NCBI GenBank assembly: GCA_019425045.1
Contig: JAHYYI010000030.1
Coordinates: forward strand, 1-21,465
Reading direction: 5' to 3'
From: Collinsella sp.
GTDB taxonomy: Bacteria > Actinomycetota > Coriobacteriia > Coriobacteriales > Coriobacteriaceae
DNA length: 21,465 nt
This document shows positions 1-6,459 of this stretch, in pieces. How positions within the stretch are numbered: the stretch's first letter is position 1; each line of letters opens with the position of its first letter. The notes beneath the pieces were generated by a model. That model worked only from the letters and a program-made list of their open reading frames with translations. It ran no database searches and was not told where the DNA came from. The translations under genes and the position numbers were made by a program.

Positions 1-1259
1 CGAACCTCCAGTCCGGACCGCCCCGCGGTCCAACTTTCTGTCCGCACCCCCAAATGCATAAGCGCCATAAGGCCATCGACAAAGAAAAAATACTCGATTA
101 TGAGAAGCCACGTCGGGTAGCTTTGGTTTGCTCCCGTGGGGTGAAAGACGGCAAAGTGACTTCCGGCAAAGAACACAAGTAGCGAGAAGCAGACAAGCGT
201 ATTCCAAATGCGCCCCAGAGACTCCGGAACGCGAGAGAGCAGACCGCATGCAGCGGAGGCGGCAGGCCTAGGAAGCCCTGCGGGGTTCTGGAGCCCTTGG
301 GGCGTCAACACCGTCTCCGAGGCCGGAGTACGGACAGGTGCAGACACAGGAGGCCGCACGGGGCGACTCAGATCGTATGCCGCGCGCGTAGCCCGTCCCA
401 ACGCTTCCGCACTCGCAAAACGCTTAGCCGGGTCGAGCGCCATCGACATGCAGATGACATCGGCAAGTGGAGTGGGAATGCCACGCGCCTCGCATTGCTC
501 GCGCATGTCGAGCCCTGGTTTAGGGTCGATTCCCGTCAAGCAGAAGAACAACAGGGCGCCAAGTGCGTAGACGTCGCTGCGCACGCTCGTCTGCCCAAAC
601 CCATACTGCTCGGGCGGCGCATAGGGTCGCGTGCCAAACTTGACGGTGTCGGCATCGGCGCCATCGCGCCATACGCGCGCGATCCCCAAGTCGATAATCA
701 CCAGCGATGAAAACGTCAGGCCCTCATCGAGCGTACGGCTCGCACCTGTCACGATGATATTCGATGGCTTGAGGTCGCGATGGATCACCGGCGCCGACGT
801 CTCCCCCGCCATTGCAAAACCGGCATGGAGCTCGCCCACGGCATCGCATAGGGCAGGATACAATTCACATGCATAATCGGGGGTGGCTCCCAGACGGTCC
901 ACCAGCACCCCGAGCGTCTCTCCTTCGATATATTCCATAACCACGTTAAGCTCGTCGCCCACACGACGGCAATCGACGATTCTGGGCAGGTGCTCAAAAC
1001 GCCTGCCCGCCCGTTGAGCGGCAAACAGACGCTCGTATGCCCCGCCGATTTGAGCCGAAGCATCGATGCGTTTACGGACAAAGGGGCCGAGCGAACCACC
1101 GCCGGTTCCTTCAAAGTACACGAGCTCGGCTGTTTCAACAGACGAGCGCTTAAGCACTCGCTCCACGCGATAGCTATCGTCGCGATCGAGCGACGCCAGG
1201 TGCTCGGCAAGCGCTGCGGTCAGCTCGTCATCGGAATATGTTGGGGTCTGAGTATCCAT
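1..1259 (-). CDS. Ser/Thr protein kinase with C-terminal membrane segments (3' end cut by window edge)
   Basis: The frame is open from the ATG at 1259 to base 1 without a stop (419 codons seen), so the gene continues beyond the left edge. Visible kinase marks are a Lys in RKRID (residue 63) with a possible partner Glu at 76, the catalytic loop IHRDLKPSN (HRD at 160-162), a metal-binding DLG (190-192) in place of the usual DFG, and the activation-segment end APPEQYG followed by SDVYALG. A glycine-rich loop is not obvious. After a Pro/Ala-rich linker (about 297-336) there are two hydrophobic stretches, near 351-372 and 384-402, so it is probably a membrane-anchored kinase. ATG codons at 1268 and 1271 are in frame; GGAGG lies only 2 bases before the 1259 ATG, so the start is uncertain. 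It follows the gene at 1358-1780 by about 90 bases and is probably cotranscribed. Its substrate is unknown. Confidence 0.88.
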   Translation of the reverse strand, partial: MDTQTPTYSDDELTAALAEHLASLDRDDSYRVERVLKRSSVETAELVYFEGTGGGSLGPFVRKRIDASAQIGGAYERLFAAQRAGRRFEHLPRIVDCRRVGDELNVVMEYIEGETLGVLVDRLGATPDYACELYPALCDAVGELHAGFAMAGETSAPVIHRDLKPSNIIVTGASRTLDEGLTFSSLVIIDLGIARVWRDGADADTVKFGTRPYAPPEQYGFGQTSVRSDVYALGALLFFCLTGIDPKPGLDMREQCEARGIPTPLADVICMSMALDPAKRFASAEALGRATRAAYDLSRPVRPPVSAPVRTPASETVLTPQGLQNPAGLPRPAASAACGLLSRVPESLGRIWNTLVCFSLLVFFAGSHFAVFHPTGANQSYPTWLLIIEYFFFVDGLMALMHLGVRTESWTAGRSGLEV

Positions 1260-1357
1260 AGCCTCCATCATAGCGCAGGGCGCAGACACCCCATGGCATC
1301 CGCGCCCCGTTCGTTTGCATCGTTGTTCGGCAGCTCCGCCGGCTCAGATATCAGCCG

Positions 1358-1780
1358 CTAACTCACCGTCTCCTCGCCAAAGCGATACAGCTCCTCGTTG
1401 ACCTTTTGGAGGCTACACCCGCGATCGATGCAAAAGATGATAATCGCATCACGGCGATCCTTGCAGTTAAGGACGCTTACCCCGGCAGCCGTCAGCGCAC
1501 GGTTGGTCTCTTTGAGCGTCAGCGCCATCGCAAAGGCAATCTGCAGCACCTTATTGCGACTCGGGTGACGCGCACCAGTAAAGATCTGATAGCCAAAGGT
1601 CTCATTGAGATCGGCCATACGAACCACGCGCGAGCGCTCCAAGCCCTTTTCCTGCAGCAGCTGCTTCAGGTAGTCCGAAAGCGACGGGGCGGCAAAGTCG
1701 TGCTCCCTGATATAGCCATCGATGTTCGGCGCATCGAGAAGCTCGTTGAGCAACTCCTCGGTCAGCTTTTTATCGGGCAT
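1358..1780 (-). CDS. Helix-turn-helix-like protein, probable kinase partner
   Basis: This is a 140-residue soluble protein. The middle (about 33-95) reads like a Cro/C1-type fold: SLSDYLKQLLQEKGLERSRV, then a second helix region around LNETFGYQIFTGARHPSRNKV, then a helix with LQIAFAMALTLKETNRALTAAG. The last third, with KDRRDAIIIFCIDRGCSLQKV, is conserved-looking but of unknown role. The start has an excellent ribosome site, GGGGGAGGTG, about 8 bases upstream. It lies directly before the kinase gene in the same direction, and I infer that the pair works together: a small regulator or adaptor and a kinase. DNA binding is inferred from fold-like sequence only. No enzyme motif is visible. I do not recognise a gene name. 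Confidence 0.75.
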   Translation of the reverse strand: MPDKKLTEELLNELLDAPNIDGYIREHDFAAPSLSDYLKQLLQEKGLERSRVVRMADLNETFGYQIFTGARHPSRNKVLQIAFAMALTLKETNRALTAAGVSVLNCKDRRDAIIIFCIDRGCSLQKVNEELYRFGEETVS

Positions 1781-1812
1781 ACGACTTCACCTCCCCCAGT
1801 GCATGCAACATG

Positions 1813-2256
1813 CTAGAAACCGCTTACGTCCGAACGCTCCCAGCTAGCAACCTGGTCGGGAGACACCGTACCCAGCGCCTCGAACTTCCAGGAGCCGCCC
1901 GCCTTCAGATGATTGGTGTTTGCAAGAGCCGTTCCGACCTGGTTGCCATCGGCATCATACAGAACATACTCAATCTGGATGTAGCTCTTTTCCTTGTCCG
2001 TGTTATTGGTCAGCGTGCCCGTGATCTTATAGGTAAACTGATTGGAAGCGTCTTCAGCCTCGTCAGCAATGGTATACGGTTCTTGCGGTTCTTTTTGCTC
2101 CTCAGCCTGCTGTGTCATCTCGGCAGGTTTTGCCGAATCGCTCGCAGACGAATCGGTTGAGTTGCCGCCCATAGAGCCCACGGCACCGACGATAACCAGC
2201 ACCACGATGATGCCTAGGACAATCTTGCCGATCGGCTTCTTTCCCTCTTTTGCCAT
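1813..2256 (-). CDS. FxLYD-domain membrane-anchored protein
   Basis: This 147-residue protein has a short Lys-rich N-terminus and one hydrophobic helix (IGKIVLGIIVVLVIVGAVG, about 9-27). A Ser/Asp/Glu-rich linker follows (about 30-62), then a small beta-sandwich domain (about 70-147). That domain reads TYKITGTLTNNTDKEKSYIQ and then EYVLYDADGNQVGTALANT, which matches the FxLYD family pattern of a variant L-Y-D strand and turn. FxLYD proteins are extracellular and tethered to the membrane; their function is mostly unknown. No lipobox Cys is visible, so the helix is probably an uncleaved anchor. The ribosome site AGGAAGGA is 4-6 bases before the ATG and lies inside a perfect inverted repeat (2262-2315), listed separately. 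It is the next gene upstream of the helix-turn-helix/kinase pair on the same strand, about 30 bases away, so cotranscription is possible. Confidence 0.8.
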   Translation of the reverse strand: MAKEGKKPIGKIVLGIIVVLVIVGAVGSMGGNSTDSSASDSAKPAEMTQQAEEQKEPQEPYTIADEAEDASNQFTYKITGTLTNNTDKEKSYIQIEYVLYDADGNQVGTALANTNHLKAGGSWKFEALGTVSPDQVASWERSDVSGF

Positions 2257-2261
2257 TATTC

Positions 2262-2315
2262 ATCCTTCCTACGATCCGGCTACCGTGCCGGCACACAGCA
2301 CATCGTAGGAAGGAT
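2262..2315 (-). promoter_or_regulatory. Perfect 14-bp inverted repeat enclosing the ribosome site of the FxLYD gene
   Basis: The arms atccttcctacgat (2262-2275) and atcgtaggaaggat (2302-2315) are exact reverse complements. An inner pair ccggc/gccgg (2276-2280 and 2287-2291) is also complementary. In a minus-strand transcript the downstream arm contains the AGGAAGG ribosome site of the FxLYD gene, so folding would hide it. Whether the transcript starts upstream of 2315 is not known; the site could equally be a palindromic operator. Confidence 0.6.
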
Positions 2316-2856
2316 TGAACTTGAATTCATTAGCTGAGAGCTAAGGTTGCCATATAGAAGAGCGTGAAGCGCGTGTCCATCGCCGATGACACCTCGAGGC
2401 TTGCCAACATCGATTTGAACTACTGGTTCTACGGCTGCAGTGCCTTGTCTCGATTTCCGACATGGCGAACCTGCGCGGCGTGGTCCATGCGGACGACGAC
2501 GCTCTCGAGCATGCCCTACACGCTCGATGCTCGCACGAGCTCGACAAGAATCCTGGTAGATGCGGGCTGAGAGCCGCCCAAGGGCCACATAGGCTCGACC
2601 ACATTCAACAACCACAAGGCCATCATGGGCGGCAACGACACGGTCTGCGACTCAAAGCAGACGAGTACGCGATACGCCGCGACGACGGCGAGGGGCAGGC
2701 GGGCTAGCTGACGGCTGGATGAGGCTTGGAACTGCACCAAATAGCACCCCTGACGGCTGCGCAGGCGTCTTTCCTGCGCTGCGGCCAGAAATGAGTGCGC
2801 CACCCCAACGGTACAGGCTAGGCGTTGGGGCGTAATGGTGCGTAGTAAGAACCGGC
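2316..2856. other. Gene-poor stretch with no convincing coding region
   Basis: About 540 bases lie between the FxLYD gene and the coiled-coil gene. Several short open frames exist on both strands, but none has a ribosome site, a recognisable domain or a consistent protein character. The most protein-like is a minus-strand frame at 2516-2803, with a hydrophobic run around VSLPPMMALWLLNVV. It could be the remnant of a membrane protein gene, but I cannot name it. No clear hairpin, tRNA or repeat was seen apart from the inverted repeat at its left border. Confidence 0.4.
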
Positions 2857-3369
2857 CTACTCCTCATTGAGATATTGCCTTCGGTCGGCCATGTGCTTTC
2901 CGGCGAGGGAACTTCCATGACGCAGCCCGTCCGAAATCGTCTCTCGGAAATAGTCGTCTTTCTCATCGCAGAGATTCTCGAGCTCCACCACTCGCGATGC
3001 CAAACGGTCTGAGACCTCGCGCTCTATTACGAGATCGTCTGACAGCTGAGCGTTTTCTTCCGTCAGCCGAGCATTCTTTTCCAGCAGCTGATCTTTCTCA
3101 TGCGAGTTGTTGGCAACGTAGGCGACAGCCCCAATGGCAGCGACCGTCCCGGCGACAATCCCCTTCTTATGTTCTTTGACGAATTGGACGGCTTTCGCTG
3201 CGCCCTCCTTAACGATATAAGGAATGGCTTCCACCTTTTCTCGGGTGGCATGCATGAGAGGCTTCTTTTCCGCATCGTTAAGCTCAAGGTCAGTTTCCGT
3301 CAGCGTTGTCTTCACACCCTCTTCCTGCCGCTCGTCCTTGAGCTCGAACTCTTCCATTTCAGCCTCCAT
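2857..3369 (-). CDS. Coiled-coil protein with one membrane helix, unknown function
   Basis: The gene encodes 170 residues. The first third is very acidic. A single short hydrophobic segment, GIVAGTVAAIGAVAYVA (about 70-86), could cross the membrane. It is followed by a heptad-rich stretch of about 45 residues containing LLEKNARLTEENAQLSDDL and then REVSDRLASRVVELENL, a typical coiled coil. No family is recognised. The ATG at 3369 has GAGGAAGG 2-9 bases upstream. A second in-frame ATG (codon 5) is preceded by GGAGG at 5 bases and could be used instead. It stands alone, with gene-poor DNA on both sides. The combination of membrane helix and coiled coil suggests a structural or scaffolding role at the membrane, which is inference only. 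Confidence 0.72.
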   Translation of the reverse strand: MEAEMEEFELKDERQEEGVKTTLTETDLELNDAEKKPLMHATREKVEAIPYIVKEGAAKAVQFVKEHKKGIVAGTVAAIGAVAYVANNSHEKDQLLEKNARLTEENAQLSDDLVIEREVSDRLASRVVELENLCDEKDDYFRETISDGLRHGSSLAGKHMADRRQYLNEE

Positions 3370-3843
3370 TCCTTCCTCTTTAGCGTATTTTACCCCGTGC
3401 TTTAGGCCGATTACTCAGTTGCCAGCTGATTTGTGACCGCAGCGGATAATGCACTCGCAAGTTGACCTATATCCTGCCAGGAGGTCCAATGGAGTCTATT
3501 GCGATGACGCTCATCGGCGTCACCGTGACACCGATCGGAGTTGTCGAGTCCAACTCGCGCAGCCGCGCGGTTATGGAGCTCAAGATCGACGAGCTCGCAT
3601 CGAGCGAGCCTACAAACTCGAGCAGGAAATGGCCGTGGTCAGGCGCGACGTTGACGCGCTTTTGCGATGTGCTGGCATGGGGGCTGGCGATTGCGGCCTG
3701 CATCCCCATGTTGCTGGCGGCGGTGCTCTCACGCCAAACGCCCGCACATTCGGATTGCCACACAACGAATGAAACTTGTTGATGTGGGACGCGGTTCATT
3801 CAGGGTCCGCCCCTCGCTTCATCCTCAAGAAGCTCGTCGAAGC
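3370..3843. other. Gene-poor stretch, possibly a decayed gene on the plus strand
   Basis: About 470 bases hold no intact gene that I trust. On the plus strand, protein-like pieces fall in different frames. AGGAGG precedes an ATG at 3489, whose frame later contains a hydrophobic run VLAWGLAIAACIPMLLAAVLS (about 3673-3735). Another frame has a helical charged piece (IERAYKLEQEMAVVRRDVDALL, ending near 3665). A frame ending near 3906 reads APRFILKKLVEAYPTVTG. This pattern fits one gene broken by frameshifts, but chance frames in GC-rich DNA cannot be excluded. Confidence 0.3.
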
Positions 3844-4173
3844 CTACCCCACCGTGACGGGTTCCCCGGTAAAGGTGCTTACAAGCAACAGGATAAAGAA
3901 GGCTAAATAGCTGATGCTCAATAGGTAGGCGAAGACTAAAAAGATGGTCCATCCAACATTGGTCTTACCGTCGGCGCGGCGTTGCTCGCGAGAACGGTAC
4001 AGCCAGACCGTCACGCCAATGGCCACAATCAGCAACACGAGTGCCGCTGCTGCCACCCCGGCAAGCGCAAACATCACGCCAATGCTCACAGCGATGACCG
4101 GAAGCAGTAACAAGCCACACCCGCATCCACCCGGACTATATACGGCAGACTGTCGGCGTCGCCTCATCGCCAC
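3844..4173 (-). CDS. Small multi-pass membrane protein, unknown function
   Basis: This is a 109-residue hydrophobic protein. After a short Arg-rich start and a GGCGCG turn there are two closely spaced hydrophobic stretches (about 18-35 and 38-58). A basic loop follows (YRSREQRRADGKTN), then a third long helix (about 75-100, WTIFLVFAYLLSISYLAFFILL). This suggests three membrane passes. The annotated start is a GTG at 4173, preceded by a run of eight or more G residues that can act as a ribosome site; an ATG two codons later (4167) is the alternative. No family is recognised. The gene lies between a decayed region and the higBA pair and shows no obvious operon partner. Confidence 0.6.
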   Translation of the reverse strand: MAMRRRRQSAVYSPGGCGCGLLLLPVIAVSIGVMFALAGVAAAALVLLIVAIGVTVWLYRSREQRRADGKTNVGWTIFLVFAYLLSISYLAFFILLLVSTFTGEPVTVG

Positions 4174-4195
4174 CCCCCCCCATCATCTTTGAGCA

Positions 4196-4537
4196 CTACA
4201 GTGCGATGGCCTGCTGAACAGGAACGATCTTATCGAGTTCCGGTTCAATCCGCCTTTTCTCTGCCTCAAGGTCAAACGCCACCTGAGCGCGCAGCCAATA
4301 ACCATCCGTCAGGCCAAAATAACGGCAAAGACGAAGGTCGGTGTCGGCCGTCACGCGACGTTTTCCCAAGACAATCTGCCCGATACGCTGAGCCGGAATC
4401 CCAGTCTCTTTCGCAAGGCGATATTGAGAAATGCCCATGGGAACAAGAAACTCCTCTTTGAGAAGCTCACCAGGAGTCACCGGCGACAGCAAATCGGCCG
4501 AAGTCTCATCACTTGTGATAATCGACGATTTCGACAT
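4196..4537 (-). CDS. higA: HigA-type antitoxin (XRE helix-turn-helix)
   Basis: The protein has 113 residues. It carries the HigA signature: TPGELLKEEFLVPMGISQYR, then a helix-turn-helix with LAKETGIPAQRIGQIVLGKR, then VTADTDLRLCRYFGLTDGYW and LRAQVAFDLE. HigA antitoxins bind and neutralise the HigB RNase and repress their own operon. The frame is open further upstream, but the ATG at 4537 is preferred because AGGAGA lies about 10 bases before it and the upstream codons belong to the toxin gene read in another frame. It overlaps the toxin gene by 29 bases (stop of higB at 4509-4511), a typical toxin-first higBA arrangement that couples translation. I am confident in the family; activity is not demonstrated. 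Confidence 0.92.
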   Translation of the reverse strand: MSKSSIITSDETSADLLSPVTPGELLKEEFLVPMGISQYRLAKETGIPAQRIGQIVLGKRRVTADTDLRLCRYFGLTDGYWLRAQVAFDLEAEKRRIEPELDKIVPVQQAIAL

Positions 4538-4790
4538 TCCAAGCCATCTCCTGTCTCCACTCAAAACAGACCCGATAGCGCTCGTTAACACGGATGCTAT
4601 ATTGACCGGCACGATCGCCCTTCAAAGCTTCCAGGCGGTTGCCCGGTGGAACGCGAAGATCATCAAGCGAAGCACAAACCTGCAGTTGGCGAATCTTCCT
4701 CAACGCAACACGCTCAAAGGGCACGAACCTCCTGACCCGCACACCCATGGCAAAGCGTTCGGTATCCTCATCTTTATACGATGCAATCAT
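4509..4790 (-). CDS. higB: HigB/RelE-family mRNA interferase toxin
   Basis: The 93-residue protein has the RelE/HigB small-toxin pattern. An early VRVRRFVPFERVALRKIRQL segment is followed by a helix LQVCASLDDLRVPPGNRLEAL. The strands KGDRAGQYSIRVNERYRVCF and the C-terminal EWRQ...NVEIVDYHK are near-consensus for the family (IRVNxxYRxCFxW...DxHY-like end). Family members cut mRNA at the ribosome; the free Lys/Arg and C-terminal His seen here are the usual catalytic positions. The order is toxin first, then antitoxin, as in classical higBA. AAGG lies 8 bases before the ATG. The promoter with a TATAAT box is at 4842-4847 on this strand. Confidence 0.9.
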   Translation of the reverse strand: MIASYKDEDTERFAMGVRVRRFVPFERVALRKIRQLQVCASLDDLRVPPGNRLEALKGDRAGQYSIRVNERYRVCFEWRQEMAWNVEIVDYHK

Positions 4791-4892
4791 AGTATCGCCT
4801 TACGTTAGTAACGTCAAACGTTTCTATAGACTTACATCTCTATTATATCGTACGTTTGTTCGTGTTTTCTAGAACAAATAGTCCTTTGCGCC
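4791..4892 (-). promoter_or_regulatory. higBA promoter and likely operator palindromes
   Basis: On the minus strand a perfect TATAAT (complement of 4842-4847) lies about 50 bases before higB; no good -35 box is seen. Between it and the start codon there is a palindrome, acgttagtaacgt (4802-4814), and the eight-base palindrome aaacgttt (4816-4823). The acgttt core recurs at 4852-4857 beside the -10 box. HigA-family antitoxins bind such repeats to repress their own promoter, so these are likely operators. That is inference from position. Confidence 0.5.
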
Positions 4893-6080
4893 TTAGTCAA
4901 GCAAAAGCAATCGTTTGTAGACATCGAGGCCTTTGAGAAGAATCTCCTCGTCAAAGAGCATGGTATCGGTATGCAGAGCGCTCATCGCATAGGCTGGGCA
5001 GTCATCAGCGTCGATCGGGTTTTCTTGTCCTTCTGGCACGCCCGTGCCCAGCAAGAAGAACACGCCCGGCAGATGGCGCTGATAGAAAGCAAAGTCCTCG
5101 GCAATTAACAGCGGCTCGTCCACAAGTTGCAGCTCGGGCAAGGCAGGCGCAATGTGGGCAAACAACTCGGGGTCGTTATCGACTGGCGGATAGCCCTCGG
5201 CAAAGTCGAGATCGTACGTACAGCCCGTTGCGGTGCACGCCTCGTCGAGCGCACGGCGTACGCCCTCGCGCGCACGGTCGAACATGGCGTCCGTAAACAC
5301 ACGCAAGCTACCGGCAACATGGGCCTCCCCCGCCACCGCATTGCAGACGGTGCCGGCCTGCAGCAGGCCAAACTTACCGATGCAGGGCTCATCGGCACCC
5401 AGCTCGTCCATCACCTCGCGCTCGGCAACCAGGAACTTTGCCGCCGCCAGCGCTGCGTCATGTGATTCCTCGACTGGAACGCCGTAGGTCTTGGCGATAT
5501 GGATGCTCGTGCCATGGATATGAATGTGCGTCTCGCTCGAGCGCGCCAGCAGCGGACCGGGACAGCTCGCCAGCGTGCCGGCGGGAAGGTCGGGCCACAC
5601 GTGAAAGCCAAAGATACGGTCGGCACCATAGCGCTCGAACACACCGCTCTCGCATACCGTCTTGGCACCACCGGTCGTCTCCTCGGCAGGCTGGAACACA
5701 AAGAGCACGTTACGCTTAATGACACCCGGCCGCTCGCGAATCGCACGGTCGACATACGTCGCTGCGGCAAGCGCCATGGCCATGTGCCCATCGTGCCCGC
5801 AAGCGTGCATCTTGCCGGGATGAGACGAGGCGAAAGCCGCGCCCGTCGCCTCCACAATAGGCAGCGCATCCATGTCGGCGCGAATCGCCGTGGCATGCGC
5901 GGCACCAACGCCAGCGTCGAAGAAAGCGCAGACGCAGCTGGGACACGGATGGGCCACCTCGCAGGCGAGCGGCGCCAACACACCCTCGATATAGGCGATC
6001 GTCTGCGGAAGATCGAAGTCGAGCTCCGGGATCCTGTGCAAGTCGCGCCGATAGCGGCGGAGTTCTTGGAGCTCGGTCAT
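4893..6080 (-). CDS. M20-family amidohydrolase, probable N-acetyl-diaminopimelate deacetylase
   Basis: The protein has 395 residues from the ATG at 6080, chosen because AAAGGA lies 7 bases upstream; further upstream codons would add a non-conserved leader. The N-terminus RRDLHRIPEL is typical of the AbgB/HipO/YkuR group. Metal ligands are visible: MHACGHDGH (Cys94, His96), QPAEE (Glu133/134), FGFHVWP (His160), AEDFAFY and a final His in ALHTDTM. In the small domain the usual GKGGHAA motif is replaced by GTSIHIAK. The enzyme would remove the acetyl group from N-acetyl-LL-DAP in the cytoplasm. This role is inferred from context: it is divergent from the riboswitch-controlled lysine operon with dapH, whose pathway needs a deacetylase, and an N-acetyl-DAP-type aminotransferase is nearby. 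Hippurate or indole-acetyl-amino-acid hydrolase activity is the alternative. Confidence 0.85.
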   Translation of the reverse strand: MTELQELRRYRRDLHRIPELDFDLPQTIAYIEGVLAPLACEVAHPCPSCVCAFFDAGVGAAHATAIRADMDALPIVEATGAAFASSHPGKMHACGHDGHMAMALAAATYVDRAIRERPGVIKRNVLFVFQPAEETTGGAKTVCESGVFERYGADRIFGFHVWPDLPAGTLASCPGPLLARSSETHIHIHGTSIHIAKTYGVPVEESHDAALAAAKFLVAEREVMDELGADEPCIGKFGLLQAGTVCNAVAGEAHVAGSLRVFTDAMFDRAREGVRRALDEACTATGCTYDLDFAEGYPPVDNDPELFAHIAPALPELQLVDEPLLIAEDFAFYQRHLPGVFFLLGTGVPEGQENPIDADDCPAYAMSALHTDTMLFDEEILLKGLDVYKRLLLLD

Positions 6081-6174
6081 AGAGGTTCCTTTCATGGGTG
6101 CGCGTCGGTTGCCATCTATTGTGCCGCAAGATTGCCACACCCTTATTTCCAGCATATCTTTGCATTTTTTAAAC

Positions 6175-6203
6175 GTTATATACGAATACTCTTGTTTGGT
6201 AAA
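6175..6203 (-). promoter_or_regulatory. Predicted promoter of the M20 amidohydrolase gene
   Basis: Read on the minus strand, a -35-like TTTACC (complement of 6198-6203) and a -10 TATAAC (complement of 6175-6180) are 17 bases apart. The start codon is about 95 bases further on. The -35 box abuts the predicted -35 box of the divergent lysine operon, so the two promoters would share the same stretch and could interfere. Confidence 0.45.
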
Positions 6204-6220
6204 GTGCAACGTGGTAGGGT
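6192..6220 (+). promoter_or_regulatory. Predicted lysine-operon promoter
   Basis: A -35-like TTGTTT (6192-6197) and a weak -10-like TAGGGT (6215-6220) are separated by exactly 17 bases. The predicted start near 6227 is just ahead of the riboswitch. An inverted repeat gtggta-N7-taccac (6211-6216 and 6224-6229) overlaps the -10 box and start point and could be a protein operator. The box matches are poor, so this is tentative. Confidence 0.4.
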
Positions 6221-6230
6221 CGTTACCACT

Positions 6231-6390
6231 TGATAGAGGCGCGGGCACGAAGAACCGCGGGCGAGCCGGCAGGCTTTGACCCCGTGGGGAGGCGAAACCC
6301 GCCGAACTGGGTTTTTCGGGCACGAACAACCTGGTGGGCCTGTGGGAAACACCCACAGGACTGTCTGCAGCAATGCGGGAGCGCTATCCG
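6231..6390 (+). ncRNA. Lysine riboswitch (L-box)
   Basis: The conserved L-box pieces appear in order. GATAGAGGCGCG is at the 5' side (6232-6243), then GCCGAACTGGG (6301-6311), ACTGTCTGCAG near 6360-6370 and GGGAGCGCTATCC at the 3' side (6377-6389). GATAG (6232-6236) pairs with CTATC (6384-6388) as stem P1. A further strong hairpin, cctgtggg-aaac-acccacagg, lies at 6339-6359. The family binds lysine and lowers expression of lysine genes. No U-run follows, so control is probably at translation. GGATAGCG (6439-6446), touching the GAGG ribosome site (6446-6449), can pair with the P1 3' strand (6382-6389) or with a second CGCTAT (6404-6409). This offers two exclusive folds. The identification rests on conserved pieces and on the downstream lysA-dapA-dapB-dapH genes. 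Confidence 0.9.
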
Positions 6391-6459
6391 GACATTGGGT
6401 CCACGCTATGCGGATTCGATGCGCAGATGGCGCCGTCTGGATAGCGAGGTTTACGGGAC

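Noticed and set aside
2516..2803. Minus-strand frame of 95 codons with a hydrophobic run
   Set aside because: There is no ribosome site, no recognisable family and no matching neighbour frame. I describe it only as a possible remnant.
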